Assembly: GCA_022825185.1 (NCBI GenBank)
Contig: JAJDYK010000170.1
Location: 1 to 30,071, forward strand
Length of the DNA stretch: 30,071 nucleotides
Direction of reading: 5' to 3'
Source of the DNA: Candidatus Latescibacterota bacterium
Lineage (GTDB): Bacteria; Latescibacterota; UBA2968; UBA8231
A model generated the notes under the pieces. It was not told where the DNA came from. It saw only the letters and a program-made list of their open reading frames with translations, and ran no database searches. Positions 1 to 8,000 of the stretch are shown here, piece by piece. Each line of letters opens with the position of its first letter. The first letter of the stretch is position 1. A program made the translations under genes and the position numbers.

Positions 1-132
1 ATCTATGCGGCGTTCTCCTTAGAGTGGCTGCGCATCAAGCAACGGATGAATCCGTTTGCCCTCCGATCAAAACTCTATCTCAAGGCCATTCGACACGCCT
101 TTGACGAATTACAGCAGCTAAAGGCTGCGTAA
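1..132 (+). CDS. C-terminal fragment of an unidentified protein
   Basis: The first reading frame is open from base 1 to a TAA at 130-132 and encodes the last 43 residues of a protein whose start lies outside the window. The tail is basic and probably helical (it includes SLEWLRIKQRMNPFALRSK and ends in DELQQLKAA). I do not recognise the family. It lies on the same strand as the RiPP precursor, 147 bases upstream of it, so it could belong to the same biosynthetic locus. The AT-rich gap with inverted repeats suggests separate transcription. Its reality as coding sequence rests only on an uninterrupted frame with ordinary composition. Confidence 0.5.
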   Translation: MYAAFSLEWLRIKQRMNPFALRSKLYLKAIRHAFDELQQLKAA

Positions 133-142
133 CATCACTTAA

Positions 143-183
143 GAAATCACAAAGAAATCACAGAAATGACCTCTGTGATCACA
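143..183. repeat. Direct and inverted repeats upstream of the RiPP precursor
   Basis: A direct repeat GAAATCACA occurs at 143-151 and 154-162. It merges into a perfect 8-bp inverted repeat, ATCACAGA (157-164) and TCTGTGAT (172-179), with a 7-base loop. The right arm runs on into a perfect 10-bp palindrome, TGTGATCACA (174-183). The block lies about 100 bases before the precursor start and is followed by an AT-rich stretch (about 196-216). It could be an operator for the precursor gene or a terminator hairpin for the gene upstream. There is no T-run directly after the hairpin, so an operator seems at least as likely. Confidence 0.45.
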
Positions 184-279
184 GAAAATTCACGTTAAAT
201 CCTTATATTTTAAAGAAAGGCTACATCATAACTTGTCACCGGCTGCCGACGCAGCATAGACCCTAGGAGGGAGCACGAT

Positions 280-555
280 ATGGCAACGCAAACTATGAGC
301 GAAATGAAGGCTCGCATCTTGGCCAAGGCCACAGAGGACGAGGATTTCAGGGCGCGTCTGCTCGACGACCCCAAGGCCGTAATCTCGGCAGAGGTGGGCG
401 TCTCCATCCCGGAAGGGTTCACCGTTCAGGTGCATGAGGACGATGCCACCACCGCGCACTTCGTTCTGCCGCTGTCGGACCGCCTCACCGAGGCGGAACT
501 GGCACAGGCTGCCGGAGGAGGCTGGGACCTATCGAGACAATCGTTAGGTCCATAG
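280..555 (+). CDS. NHLP-type RiPP precursor peptide
   Basis: This 91-residue protein has the look of the NHLP (nitrile-hydratase-alpha-like leader, proteusin) precursor family. It has a charged helical N-terminus with a RARLLDDPKAVI segment at about 24-35. A GVSIPEGFTVQVHED strand region follows, then HFVLPLSD at about 62-69. The leader ends in LTEAELAQAAGG, a classic double-glycine-type cleavage site. What remains is a very short core, GWDLSRQSLGP, with one Trp, one Asp and two Ser but no Cys or Thr, which argues against a lanthipeptide or thiazole product. A strong AGGAGG (265-270) precedes the ATG by 9 bases. No maturase, protease or exporter is visible nearby on this strand. The only adjacent candidate tailoring genes are the oxidase and unknown protein facing it. 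The family call is confident; the modification is unknown. Confidence 0.85.
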   Translation: MATQTMSEMKARILAKATEDEDFRARLLDDPKAVISAEVGVSIPEGFTVQVHEDDATTAHFVLPLSDRLTEAELAQAAGGGWDLSRQSLGP

Positions 556-556
556 C

Positions 557-584
557 AAACCCGGGCAGTGGCCCGCCCGGGTTT
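557..584. terminator. Bidirectional hairpin terminator between convergent genes
   Basis: A perfect 10-bp stem, AAACCCGGGC (557-566) and GCCCGGGTTT (575-584), encloses an 8-base loop two bases after the precursor stop codon. The A/T ends let it act on both strands, and it lies between two convergent genes. The T-run is only three bases, so termination strength is uncertain. Confidence 0.7.
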
Positions 585-694
585 AGTGTCCAAAGAGGTC
601 TTCCAGAATCCGGGGGCAGAGCGGCATCCGCTGGCGTGACTTAGCCCAACAAAGGGCAGCCACAGGGGCCGATCCCTGTTTCTAGGTATGTCTA

Positions 695-2107
695 TCACTG
701 CAAGGGCATTCCGCCGGGGTTGAGGATGTTGTTAGGATCGAACTCCTGCTTCCACTCCAACATCCTCGGCCACTGCTCCCCGTAGTGCTCCTGCCATCCT
801 TTGCGGTCGAAGTCTAACCAGCCTGAAAGGTAGCGCTTGCCGCCGGCGTCTATGATGCGGCGGCTTTCCTGGGCTAGTATCGGCAGGATCTTTTCTAGCT
901 CTGATTGAGGCGTCTCGATGAGGATGCCGTATCCCATCAGCAGCTCTCCGTCTGGACGCATGAACAGCGGCGACTTGAAACGCTCGCCGCGGAAGGGACC
1001 GAGCATTATCCGCGCCGTCCGTGCAACGGGCCCCGGAAGCTGGTCGGTCACCTCCGTTATGAAGCCCGGGAAGGTATCCCAGGGCAATACCCCCTCCGTA
1101 CAGGGATGCGACTGTCCCCAGTCATCGAACCACTTTAAGCCGCTGGAATGCGTTTCCTGTCCGGAATCCGGCTTGCCCCAGCCGCCCGCCCGATCGTAGG
1201 AGAAGGAACTCGTCTCCGCACGGGTGACAAACCCTAGAGTGGGATAATCGGAGCAGTCGCTCAAGTGGGTGTAGTGGAGATCGCCCAACATTTCCTCTTG
1301 GTCGGGCGGCTCCTCATCCCACTCCACGCTCAGATACACCGCATAGACTCGATGGGCGAATAGTTGGCCGGAGGCCATCTGCCACAGGTCGCGGGGAACG
1401 GGCAAGCACCATCCGTCTATGTATTGAAAGCGCTGCGCACCGGCTAGGACCTCCAAGTCTCGCATCAGGACGCGGACGTCCTCGTAGAGGAGGGTATAAG
1501 TCCGCACACTGGGCAGCACTTGGCGCAGTCGGATGCGGGCTTCTGTAATCGCGCCGAACTGTCCCAGTCCACAGCGGGCACAGTCGAACAGAGTAGAATT
1601 GCTCTCGGGGGAGCAGCGCAGGAGTCTGCCATCGCCGGTTACAACTTCCAACTCGGTTACATTGTCTGTCTGTGAGCCGTACCGGTGGGAGGTTGTGCTG
1701 AGGCCGGCCACGGAGAGGGTGCCGCCTACGGTAACACTCAGATGGGTGGTAAGGGCCGGCGGCAAGTAGCCTTCAGCGTAAACCCGGTGGATCAGGTCGC
1801 GCCACCGAACCCCGCCCTGCACCCGAATCTCGCCGCCTTCTATCGCGCCGATCCTGTCGAGCCCCTTCATATCGACGAGGATTCCCTTATCGCTCAACGA
1901 TTGGCCGTTCTGCGAATGGCTTGCGCCCTGAAACGTTACCGGGATGCGTTCCCGATTTGATGTGCGAATAATCTCCACCACGTCCTGCGCCGAATGCGGG
2001 CGAGCTATGGCACGGGGCCGCTTTTGGACTGTGCGGCCGAAATCGCGACTGGCTTCTTCCAGCGCCTTGTCAGCGGTTTCTAGGTTGGATAAATCTAGGC
2101 TACGCAT
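695..2107 (-). CDS. FAD-dependent oxidase, cytokinin-dehydrogenase-like
   Basis: This 470-residue enzyme is of the vanillyl-alcohol-oxidase / FAD_binding_4 type. The PP-loop region is at about 40-80, with GASHSQNGQS (61-70) followed by GILVDMKGLD. That matches the GHS-x-x-GQ motif of plant and bacterial cytokinin dehydrogenases, in which the His carries a covalent 8-alpha FAD; here the equivalent is His64. The C-terminus (FDPNNILNPGG) is the usual end of this superfamily. No signal peptide is seen, so it is probably cytoplasmic. It is the last gene of the minus-strand run, 75 bases after the unknown 346-aa gene, and ends facing the RiPP precursor. Substrates of the family include N6-substituted adenines, alcohols, amines and, in some pathways, peptide-derived products. 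Oxidation of the RiPP core is a possibility suggested only by position. Confidence 0.8.
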   Translation of the reverse strand: MRSLDLSNLETADKALEEASRDFGRTVQKRPRAIARPHSAQDVVEIIRTSNRERIPVTFQGASHSQNGQSLSDKGILVDMKGLDRIGAIEGGEIRVQGGVRWRDLIHRVYAEGYLPPALTTHLSVTVGGTLSVAGLSTTSHRYGSQTDNVTELEVVTGDGRLLRCSPESNSTLFDCARCGLGQFGAITEARIRLRQVLPSVRTYTLLYEDVRVLMRDLEVLAGAQRFQYIDGWCLPVPRDLWQMASGQLFAHRVYAVYLSVEWDEEPPDQEEMLGDLHYTHLSDCSDYPTLGFVTRAETSSFSYDRAGGWGKPDSGQETHSSGLKWFDDWGQSHPCTEGVLPWDTFPGFITEVTDQLPGPVARTARIMLGPFRGERFKSPLFMRPDGELLMGYGILIETPQSELEKILPILAQESRRIIDAGGKRYLSGWLDFDRKGWQEHYGEQWPRMLEWKQEFDPNNILNPGGMPLQ

Positions 2108-2182
2108 TTCAGCACCCCTTCAGACTGCTTATGTGAATCGTTAGCCATTGTGCGTAAGTAAAGTACGGTGGAGGGCGTGCAG

Positions 2183-3223
2183 CTATGGAGCGGTCCGCAG
2201 CATATCCACAGCGGCGTACCCCTTGACGCGGACAGCGCCTCGGTCAATGACCAGCTTGATATGGTTGATGGTCTGAAGAACTTTATACATGCCATCCCGG
2301 CCAAAGAAGATCTCTATACCGGGCCATTCAGCCAGTCCGTCGGCTTTGGCCGGTAGGCACCACTCGTTCTCCACGAGCTGGTCGAACAAAAGTTTCCATC
2401 CGGCGCGATCCGTTTGGTGCCGCTCGATCGGACGAAACAGCTCCAAGCCAAGGCGCGGAGATACGCCTTGTGAAGTTACGTCGATGCTGAGTCCCGTCTG
2501 AGGTTTGACCAGCCCCGTTAGGTCCGACAAGGCGGAGACGGCCAGAGAGGGATCGCCGTTCCACTGAAGCCGTTTCAGCATTCCGGCAACGTTGGCGTTG
2601 CCAAACCCCTGAATGATCAATCGGATCGCCCGCAGGTTCCTGCCCGGCATGACGCCGGCCTGCGCGACTATACCCGCGTCCGCCACAGCGGCTCGCACCC
2701 GATCCACCTGACGTATATCAACGACACCGCGCTCCCAACCCGCTGCCGACTCTAGCGCGGCCACCAGTGCGGTAGGCTCGTCGTGGAGCCTCGTCTCCTG
2801 CTGTTCCGAGCCGTCTACTATGAAGATGCCCGGAGGGCTATGCTGCCCGGGAGACGGCGTGGCCAAATCATATTCCAGAATTACCCCTGCTCCCGTCCGG
2901 GTGAACAATGACTGCGGGTCGCGGCCCTGTTCCCTGAGAAAGGGTCCGAAGCCCGGCCCTATCAATCCCGGAGCGGTCTCTTCCGTCTGTTGTTCGTAAA
3001 ATGCGGCGAGTTTGGAGCGAGGTGCTAAGAACACGGCAAAGTCCGCCGTGGGACTAGGATCGCACAGGTCGAACTCAAAGCCAAAGCGGGATTCGGTCGT
3101 GTAGATGGGCAAGCGCGTTGTCAGCGCTTGTACCCGCTCCCAACCGGAGTCCCCGATCAGCGCGGGCGGAAATAGGCTGCGCAACTCCTCCAGCAGGCTG
3201 CCTAGTGAACAGTACTCCGTCAC
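2183..3223 (-). CDS. Conserved-looking protein of unknown family
   Basis: This 346-residue soluble protein is not one I recognise. It starts with GTG four bases after the MsrB stop codon, so translation is probably coupled. Visible features are a central FGNANVAGMLKRLQWNG segment, a strand-rich LSIDVTSQGVSPRLGLELFRP stretch broken here by P and G, a WCLPAKADGLAEWPG segment, and a C-terminal INHIKLVIDRG followed by VKGYAAV. Alternating beta strands and amphipathic helices with well-spaced Trp/Gly/Pro suggest an alpha/beta enzyme or scaffold, not a membrane protein. There are few cysteines and no nucleotide-binding motif. It sits between MsrB and the FAD oxidase, in the run converging on the RiPP precursor, so a role in peptide modification is possible but unproven. 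Confidence 0.75.
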   Translation of the reverse strand: MTEYCSLGSLLEELRSLFPPALIGDSGWERVQALTTRLPIYTTESRFGFEFDLCDPSPTADFAVFLAPRSKLAAFYEQQTEETAPGLIGPGFGPFLREQGRDPQSLFTRTGAGVILEYDLATPSPGQHSPPGIFIVDGSEQQETRLHDEPTALVAALESAAGWERGVVDIRQVDRVRAAVADAGIVAQAGVMPGRNLRAIRLIIQGFGNANVAGMLKRLQWNGDPSLAVSALSDLTGLVKPQTGLSIDVTSQGVSPRLGLELFRPIERHQTDRAGWKLLFDQLVENEWCLPAKADGLAEWPGIEIFFGRDGMYKVLQTINHIKLVIDRGAVRVKGYAAVDMLRTAP

Positions 3224-3227
3224 GTCC

Positions 3228-3629
<402 letters not shown>

Positions 3630-3656
3630 CGCAGCATTCCTTTCTCTTGGGTCAGT

Positions 3657-4130
3657 CTAATCGGCCAACTCGGCGTATTGTCCGCCAAAGAAGATCAGTG
3701 GTGCGCCATCGCCCACCTCGCCGGCTAGGCATTCGCCGATGAACATGTCGTGGTCGCCCGCGGCCGCGATGTCCACTAGTTTGCAATCGACATAGGCCAA
3801 GGCGTCGGCTAAAATCGGCGCGCCGGTCTGGGCCACTTTGGTTGCCAGATCCGCAAAGTCCTTGGGACCGCGCTGGGCAAAGCGCACGGAGAGGTCCTCC
3901 TGCTCTCGCTTGAGGATGTTGATGGCAAAGCCCTCGGCTTTTTGCAACAGGCCGTGCATGGACGCGCTTTTGTCAACCGAGACCACCACCAGCGGCGGCG
4001 ACAGGGACAGCGACATGACCGCGTTGGCCGTCATGCCCCAAAGCTGGCCGTCGCAGGAGGTGGTCACCACGGTGACGCCGGTGGCAAAGCGGCCCATAAT
4101 TTGCCGCTGAAGCTGAGGATCAAATGCCAT
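3657..4130 (-). CDS. Flavin reductase family protein (FMN-binding split barrel)
   Basis: This 157-residue protein has the fold signature of the HpaC/NtaB flavin reductase group. It contains GRFATGVTVVTT near residue 13, GMTANAVMSLSLSPPLVVVSV at about 32-52 (interrupted Gly/Pro pattern of the FMN site), FAINILKREQEDLSVRFA, and a C-terminal GDHDMFIGECL strand followed by PLIFFGGQY. Such proteins reduce FMN or FAD with NAD(P)H and supply a partner monooxygenase. No such monooxygenase is in the window, but the FAD oxidase at the end of the same gene run is a flavoenzyme. The gene lies 18 bases after the iron alcohol dehydrogenase gene. Confidence 0.9.
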   Translation of the reverse strand: MAFDPQLQRQIMGRFATGVTVVTTSCDGQLWGMTANAVMSLSLSPPLVVVSVDKSASMHGLLQKAEGFAINILKREQEDLSVRFAQRGPKDFADLATKVAQTGAPILADALAYVDCKLVDIAAAGDHDMFIGECLAGEVGDGAPLIFFGGQYAELAD

Positions 4131-4148
4131 TGAGCGTTTCCTTTCGCT

Positions 4149-5381
4149 TTAGTTGAGTGCGTTCTGATAGATGCGGGCTGCGTCGTCTGCTTCCACTGCG
4201 ACCGGATTGGGTTCGAGCAAGCGCTGGACGCTCAGGGCGCTTTCGACCATCTGCGGGATGTCGGCGGCGCTTATCCCAGCCGCGCTCAGCGAGCCGTAGG
4301 GGGTGTGCTGCCGCCGCAGTTCGTCGATCCATTCCGCGGCTAGTTCGACCCCTTCCTCGCGGCTCTTGCCTCCCAACTCTAGCCCAGCGGCCCCCGCGGC
4401 AAAGTAGTATTTATCGGCTACGGCTGGGGCATTGTGCCGCATTACCCCGGGCAAGACGAGGGCCACGGCCGCGCCGTGCGGCACGGGTGCGCCGCGTTCA
4501 AAGGAGACCTTTTCGATCCCGTAGCCGAGTGCGTGGCCAGCCCCGGTGTTGATGGGGCTCAACAGCAGTCCGGCGAGCAGGGCACAGCGCGCCATTTGGT
4601 AGCGCGCGTCGGGGTCGCCGTGGACTACGGCTTGCACGTATGCCGGACAGCCTGCGGTCAGGGCAGCCCGCGCCACGGCGTCGCCGATGGCATTGCTCTT
4701 GGTGGAAGCCGTGCATTCGAGGGCGTGCCCGAGGGCATCCAAGCCGGTGATTGCGGTCAATACCGGCGGCAGGTCTTGATGCAAACGCGGGTCCACCAGC
4801 GCGGCCTTGGGCTGTAAATGGTTGCTGTACACGGCCTTCTTGCCGGTTGCGTCGGCGATTACGGCCACTCGGCTGACTTCGCTGCCCGTGCCCGCGGTGG
4901 TCGGGATGCCGACGAGCGGGGCCAGCGGTGGTTTTGCGTACCGGTCGAAGCCAAAGTAATCGGCCACAGAGCCGCCATTTGCAGCAGTGCAGAGCGCGGC
5001 CTTGGCCGTGTCCATGGTGCTACCCCCGCCCAAGGCAACGGCTACGTCGAAATCCGTGGCTGCCAGCGCGTGAGCGCAGGCATCGACGCTCTGCACCGAG
5101 GGGTTGGGTGCGATCTCGCTATACGCACTCACCACGTCTAAATCGACGAGGGCTTGGCGGACTAAATCGACGAGTGGGGCAATGCCCGGATCGTGGATGA
5201 GCAGCACTCGGCCCGCGCCGAGGCGGACGCACTCGTCGGCTAGCTGCGCTAGAGCTCCCGAGCCGAATACGACCCGCCGGTCGCGGAATTCGAACATTTC
5301 TGCTAGCGCTGCCCGCCGACTTGCTGCGGCAAAATAGGCGCTGTCCGATAGCAGGTCCTCGTTGATTTGCACACTACCCAT
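4149..5381 (-). CDS. Iron-containing alcohol dehydrogenase
   Basis: The product is 410 residues from the chosen ATG at 5381, which has AGGAAGG six bases upstream. The frame is open 25 codons further, but that extension runs into the divergent promoter region and lacks family sequence. Family III features are clear: the NAD-binding GGGSTMDTAK (118-127), IPTTAGTGSE (159-168) and four metal-ligand positions, Asp215 and His219 in TGLDALGHALE, His283 in AGHALG and His302 in PHG. It would interconvert an alcohol or hydroxy-acid with its carbonyl using NAD(P). It is the first gene of the minus-strand run ending at the FAD oxidase and is divergent from the first PhyH-type oxygenase. The substrate cannot be told from sequence. 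Confidence 0.92.
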   Translation of the reverse strand: MGSVQINEDLLSDSAYFAAASRRAALAEMFEFRDRRVVFGSGALAQLADECVRLGAGRVLLIHDPGIAPLVDLVRQALVDLDVVSAYSEIAPNPSVQSVDACAHALAATDFDVAVALGGGSTMDTAKAALCTAANGGSVADYFGFDRYAKPPLAPLVGIPTTAGTGSEVSRVAVIADATGKKAVYSNHLQPKAALVDPRLHQDLPPVLTAITGLDALGHALECTASTKSNAIGDAVARAALTAGCPAYVQAVVHGDPDARYQMARCALLAGLLLSPINTGAGHALGYGIEKVSFERGAPVPHGAAVALVLPGVMRHNAPAVADKYYFAAGAAGLELGGKSREEGVELAAEWIDELRRQHTPYGSLSAAGISAADIPQMVESALSVQRLLEPNPVAVEADDAARIYQNALN

Positions 5382-5487
5382 TGCGGCCTTCCTCATATGT
5401 GTTGACGCGGCGAACCGAGTCTTGTTTCGCGCGGGGGATTTGTGCAATATATACACGGAATCGCAGCACTACAAAAACGGAGCTACC

Positions 5488-6249
5488 ATGACCCAAGACG
5501 CCGCCCAGACCTACGCCGAGCAGGGCTTTCTCACAGGTATCGACCTGTTCAGCGCCAGCGAGATCGATCACTTCCGCGCCTGCTTCGACGAATTGGAAGC
5601 CCGCGAGGGCCGCGAAAAGTGCCAGATCGGCCTGCAAGCGCGCCATCTCGACGAGGAATTCATCTGGCAGATGGCCACGGACCCGCGCATCCTCGACGCC
5701 ATGCAGGAGGTCATGGGCGAGGACATTATGCTGCTATCGACGCACTTTTTCTGCAAATATCCCGACCCAGAGGCCAGGCACTTTGTGGCTTGGCACCAGG
5801 ACGTCACCTACTGGGGCTTAGAGCCGCCCGAGGCCCACACCGCTTGGGTGGCCGTGGATGCCAGCGACGTGGAAAACGGCTGTATGCGGGTCATCCCCGG
5901 CTCGCACAAAAACGGCATTGCCACTCACGGCGAGTCGGCCAGAGTCGGCAATCTGCTCAGCATTAATCAGGAGATTCCCGACGAACTCGTCGATGACAGC
6001 CAAGCTGTCGATTTAGTGCTCGCGCCGGGCCAGATATCCATCCACGACGGCCAAGCATTCCACGCCAGCAATCCCAATACCTCCAATCGCCGCCGCTGCG
6101 GGCTGACGCTGCGCTACGTGGCCCCGCACGTTGCGCAGCCCGAGCTCAACTCGCTGGGCAATAAGTATCCGACCACCTTGGTGCGCGGCGAGGACCGCTA
6201 CGGCAACTTTCCCGAGCAGCACATACCCTTTGCCCCTGTTGCTCGATAA
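5488..6249 (+). CDS. Phytanoyl-CoA dioxygenase (PhyH) family protein
   Basis: This 253-residue Fe(II)/2-oxoglutarate oxygenase starts at the ATG at 5488. An upstream in-frame ATG at 5362 is rejected because it lies inside the divergent gene. The facial triad is visible: His103 and Asp105 in AWHQDVTYWG, and the distal His192 in HDGQAFHASN. The Arg cluster RRRCGLTLRY (201-210) would bind the carboxylate of 2-oxoglutarate. The double-stranded helix core ENGCMRVIPGSHK is typical of PhyH. PhyH-family members hydroxylate varied small molecules, not only phytanoyl-CoA. It is followed 31 bases later by an aldolase-like gene and then by a second PhyH gene, suggesting one catabolic unit. Confidence 0.92.
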   Translation: MTQDAAQTYAEQGFLTGIDLFSASEIDHFRACFDELEAREGREKCQIGLQARHLDEEFIWQMATDPRILDAMQEVMGEDIMLLSTHFFCKYPDPEARHFVAWHQDVTYWGLEPPEAHTAWVAVDASDVENGCMRVIPGSHKNGIATHGESARVGNLLSINQEIPDELVDDSQAVDLVLAPGQISIHDGQAFHASNPNTSNRRRCGLTLRYVAPHVAQPELNSLGNKYPTTLVRGEDRYGNFPEQHIPFAPVAR

Positions 6250-6280
6250 TTACACATTCCACTACACATAAGGAGACACA

Positions 6281-6964
6281 ATGGCCCAGTACGACCGGAT
6301 GGCCGTTCTCAACGCCATCTACGACACGGGTATCGTCCCGGTCTTTTACCACGCCGACCCAGAAACCACCATCCACATCGTCGAAGCCTGCGCCCGAGGG
6401 GGTGCTCGCTGCGCTGAATTTACCAATCGCGGCGATTTAGCCTACCACGTCTTCACCGAGACCGTGCGCCACGTGATGGCCGAGAAAATCGACATCATCA
6501 TGGGCGTCGGCTCGATCTGCGACGCGCCCACCGCGGCCCTTTACATTGCCAACGGCGCAAACTTCGTCGTCGGCCCCTTGCTCAACGAGGAAGTCGCTCG
6601 CCTGTGCAACCGCCGCAAAATTGCCTATTCGCCCGGCTGCGGATCGGTCAGTGAGATCGGTCAGGCCGAGGAATTGGGCGTCGAGATCGTCAAGGTGTTC
6701 CCCGGCAGCGAAGTCGGCGGTCCGGCTTTCGTCAAATCCGTGCTCGGCCCTTGTCCTTGGACTCGGATTATGCCCACCGGCGGCGTCGATGCTACCCGCG
6801 AGAGCTTGGAGGCGTGGTTTGAGGCTGGTGTTGCCGCTGTTGGCGCTGGCTCCAAGTTGATCACCAAGGAACTCGTCGCCGCCAAGGACTGGGATGGCCT
6901 AGAGGCCAAGGTGCGCCAGAGCGTCGATTGGATTCGGGAAATCCGCGCTGAGATGGCGGGCTAG
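6281..6964 (+). CDS. KDPG/KHG aldolase family protein
   Basis: This 227-residue class I aldolase-like protein of the Eda/DgoA group cleaves or forms 2-keto-3-deoxy sugar acids. The Schiff-base lysine is Lys138 in VEIVKVFPG. The catalytic Glu46 lies in AEFTNRGD, which departs from the usual EITLRT and hints at a changed substrate. GVGSI, NFVVGP, SPGC and MPTGGV appear in the usual order around the barrel. A clear AGGAG (6271-6275) precedes the ATG. It is flanked by two PhyH-type oxygenases on the same strand, so its substrate may be produced by hydroxylation. Confidence 0.9.
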   Translation: MAQYDRMAVLNAIYDTGIVPVFYHADPETTIHIVEACARGGARCAEFTNRGDLAYHVFTETVRHVMAEKIDIIMGVGSICDAPTAALYIANGANFVVGPLLNEEVARLCNRRKIAYSPGCGSVSEIGQAEELGVEIVKVFPGSEVGGPAFVKSVLGPCPWTRIMPTGGVDATRESLEAWFEAGVAAVGAGSKLITKELVAAKDWDGLEAKVRQSVDWIREIRAEMAG

Positions 6965-7058
6965 CCCGGGTCCATTGGCACTGTACCGGCCAATAGTATC
7001 CTGTACTTAGCGATTTGAAAAACTGAGACATCTGCTTGTTGGTTCAAAGGACTGCGCC

Positions 7059-7856
7059 ATGACCTTGACACAAGCGCAAAAAAGCCACTTTGAGGAACAG
7101 GGCTACCTGCCTTATCACCGGATCCTTTCGGACGACGAATTGCAGGCCCTGCGCCAGCGCAGCGAGGAGATCGCCCAGGGCCAAGCCGGCCACGTGCCGC
7201 CGCGCTATGTCCAGTTGGAAGCCGCCTTCCGCCAGGGAGACGGTGCTGAGGTGGATCGCCTCGATCAGGTGCGCAAAATGACGCACCTGTGCTATTTTGA
7301 TCCCCTCTTTGAGGCCGTGGCTCGCAAGGCGGAGATCGTCGATGTCATCGAGGATTTGCTCGGCCCCAATATCAAACTCTACTGCGACCAGTTGATGATG
7401 AAGGCGCGCTATCACGGCACGGTCACCGACTGGCACCAAGATTCCGTGGCGTGGCCCCAGTTTGCCCCGCAAGACCACGTCTCCTGCTGGGTCGCCCTCG
7501 ACGACGCCACCGTGGAAAACGGCTGTATGACCGTGCTGCCGGGCAGCCATAAATGGGGGCCTATCAATTCGGCGCACAAAGCCCGCTTTTTGGAAAATCC
7601 CCTGCTTCCCGAGCCTGTACCGGTGGAATTGGCGGCTGGCTCTTGCTTGTTCCACCACGGCCTCAACTTCCACCGCACGGGTGCCAATCCCACGCCCAAC
7701 CGGCGGCGCGGCCTAGCCCTGCACTACCTCCGCTCGGAGACCATGTACCTCGGCGTTGAAAGCGAGGAGCAGCGCCTGATGACTGAATGCGAAAAGCCGC
7801 CTGGAGAATTTCGCTTTATGTTGATCAGGGGACGGGAATTCGACGGGCGGGTGTAG
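7059..7856 (+). CDS. Phytanoyl-CoA dioxygenase (PhyH) family protein
   Basis: This second PhyH-type Fe(II)/2-oxoglutarate oxygenase has 265 residues. His126 and Asp128 are in DWHQDSVAWP, and the distal His205 in HHGLNFHRTGANPTPNRRRG is followed by the Arg215-217 cluster for 2-oxoglutarate. The core ENGCMTVLPGSHKWGP matches the same position in the gene at 5488 (ENGCMRVIPGSHKNGI). The two are related paralogues but diverged elsewhere. AAAGGA at 7046-7051 gives a good ribosome site 7 bases before the ATG. It lies 94 bases after the aldolase gene, so it may have its own promoter. Confidence 0.92.
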   Translation: MTLTQAQKSHFEEQGYLPYHRILSDDELQALRQRSEEIAQGQAGHVPPRYVQLEAAFRQGDGAEVDRLDQVRKMTHLCYFDPLFEAVARKAEIVDVIEDLLGPNIKLYCDQLMMKARYHGTVTDWHQDSVAWPQFAPQDHVSCWVALDDATVENGCMTVLPGSHKWGPINSAHKARFLENPLLPEPVPVELAAGSCLFHHGLNFHRTGANPTPNRRRGLALHYLRSETMYLGVESEEQRLMTECEKPPGEFRFMLIRGREFDGRV

Positions 7857-7923
7857 AAGCTGCCAATCGCAACGATATTCAACGGACCGAGAGGATTCTG
7901 TCGTCTTATTATTGTTGCGGAAA

Positions 7924-7952
7924 TTGCAAGAGGATTAGTCATTGGCTATAAT
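7924..7952 (+). promoter_or_regulatory. Sigma70-type promoter of the ammonium transporter gene
   Basis: TTGCAA (7924-7929), a 17-base spacer and a perfect TATAAT (7947-7952) lie 48 bases before the transporter ATG. I looked for a sigma54 -24/-12 element, as nitrogen genes often have, and did not find one with correct spacing. Just upstream, TATTATTGTTGCGG (about 7907-7920) recurs before the promoter at 20720. Confidence 0.7.
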
Positions 7953-8000
7953 TAAAGCTCCTATATATAGTACCTACTCGATCAAAGGAGGGAGATCGAG

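Noticed and set aside
174..183. CRP site at TGTGATCACA
   Set aside because: CRP needs a six-base spacer between TGTGA and TCACA; here there is none.
5362..5487. Upstream start of the first PhyH gene and the mirrored extension of the iron alcohol dehydrogenase
   Set aside because: The two extensions overlap each other in the divergent promoter region; both genes have good ribosome sites at the shorter starts (5488 and 5381).
7940..7962. Sigma54 promoter for amt
   Set aside because: The GG and GC dinucleotides are 11 rather than 10 bases apart and the flanking consensus is poor, while a sigma70 promoter fits well.
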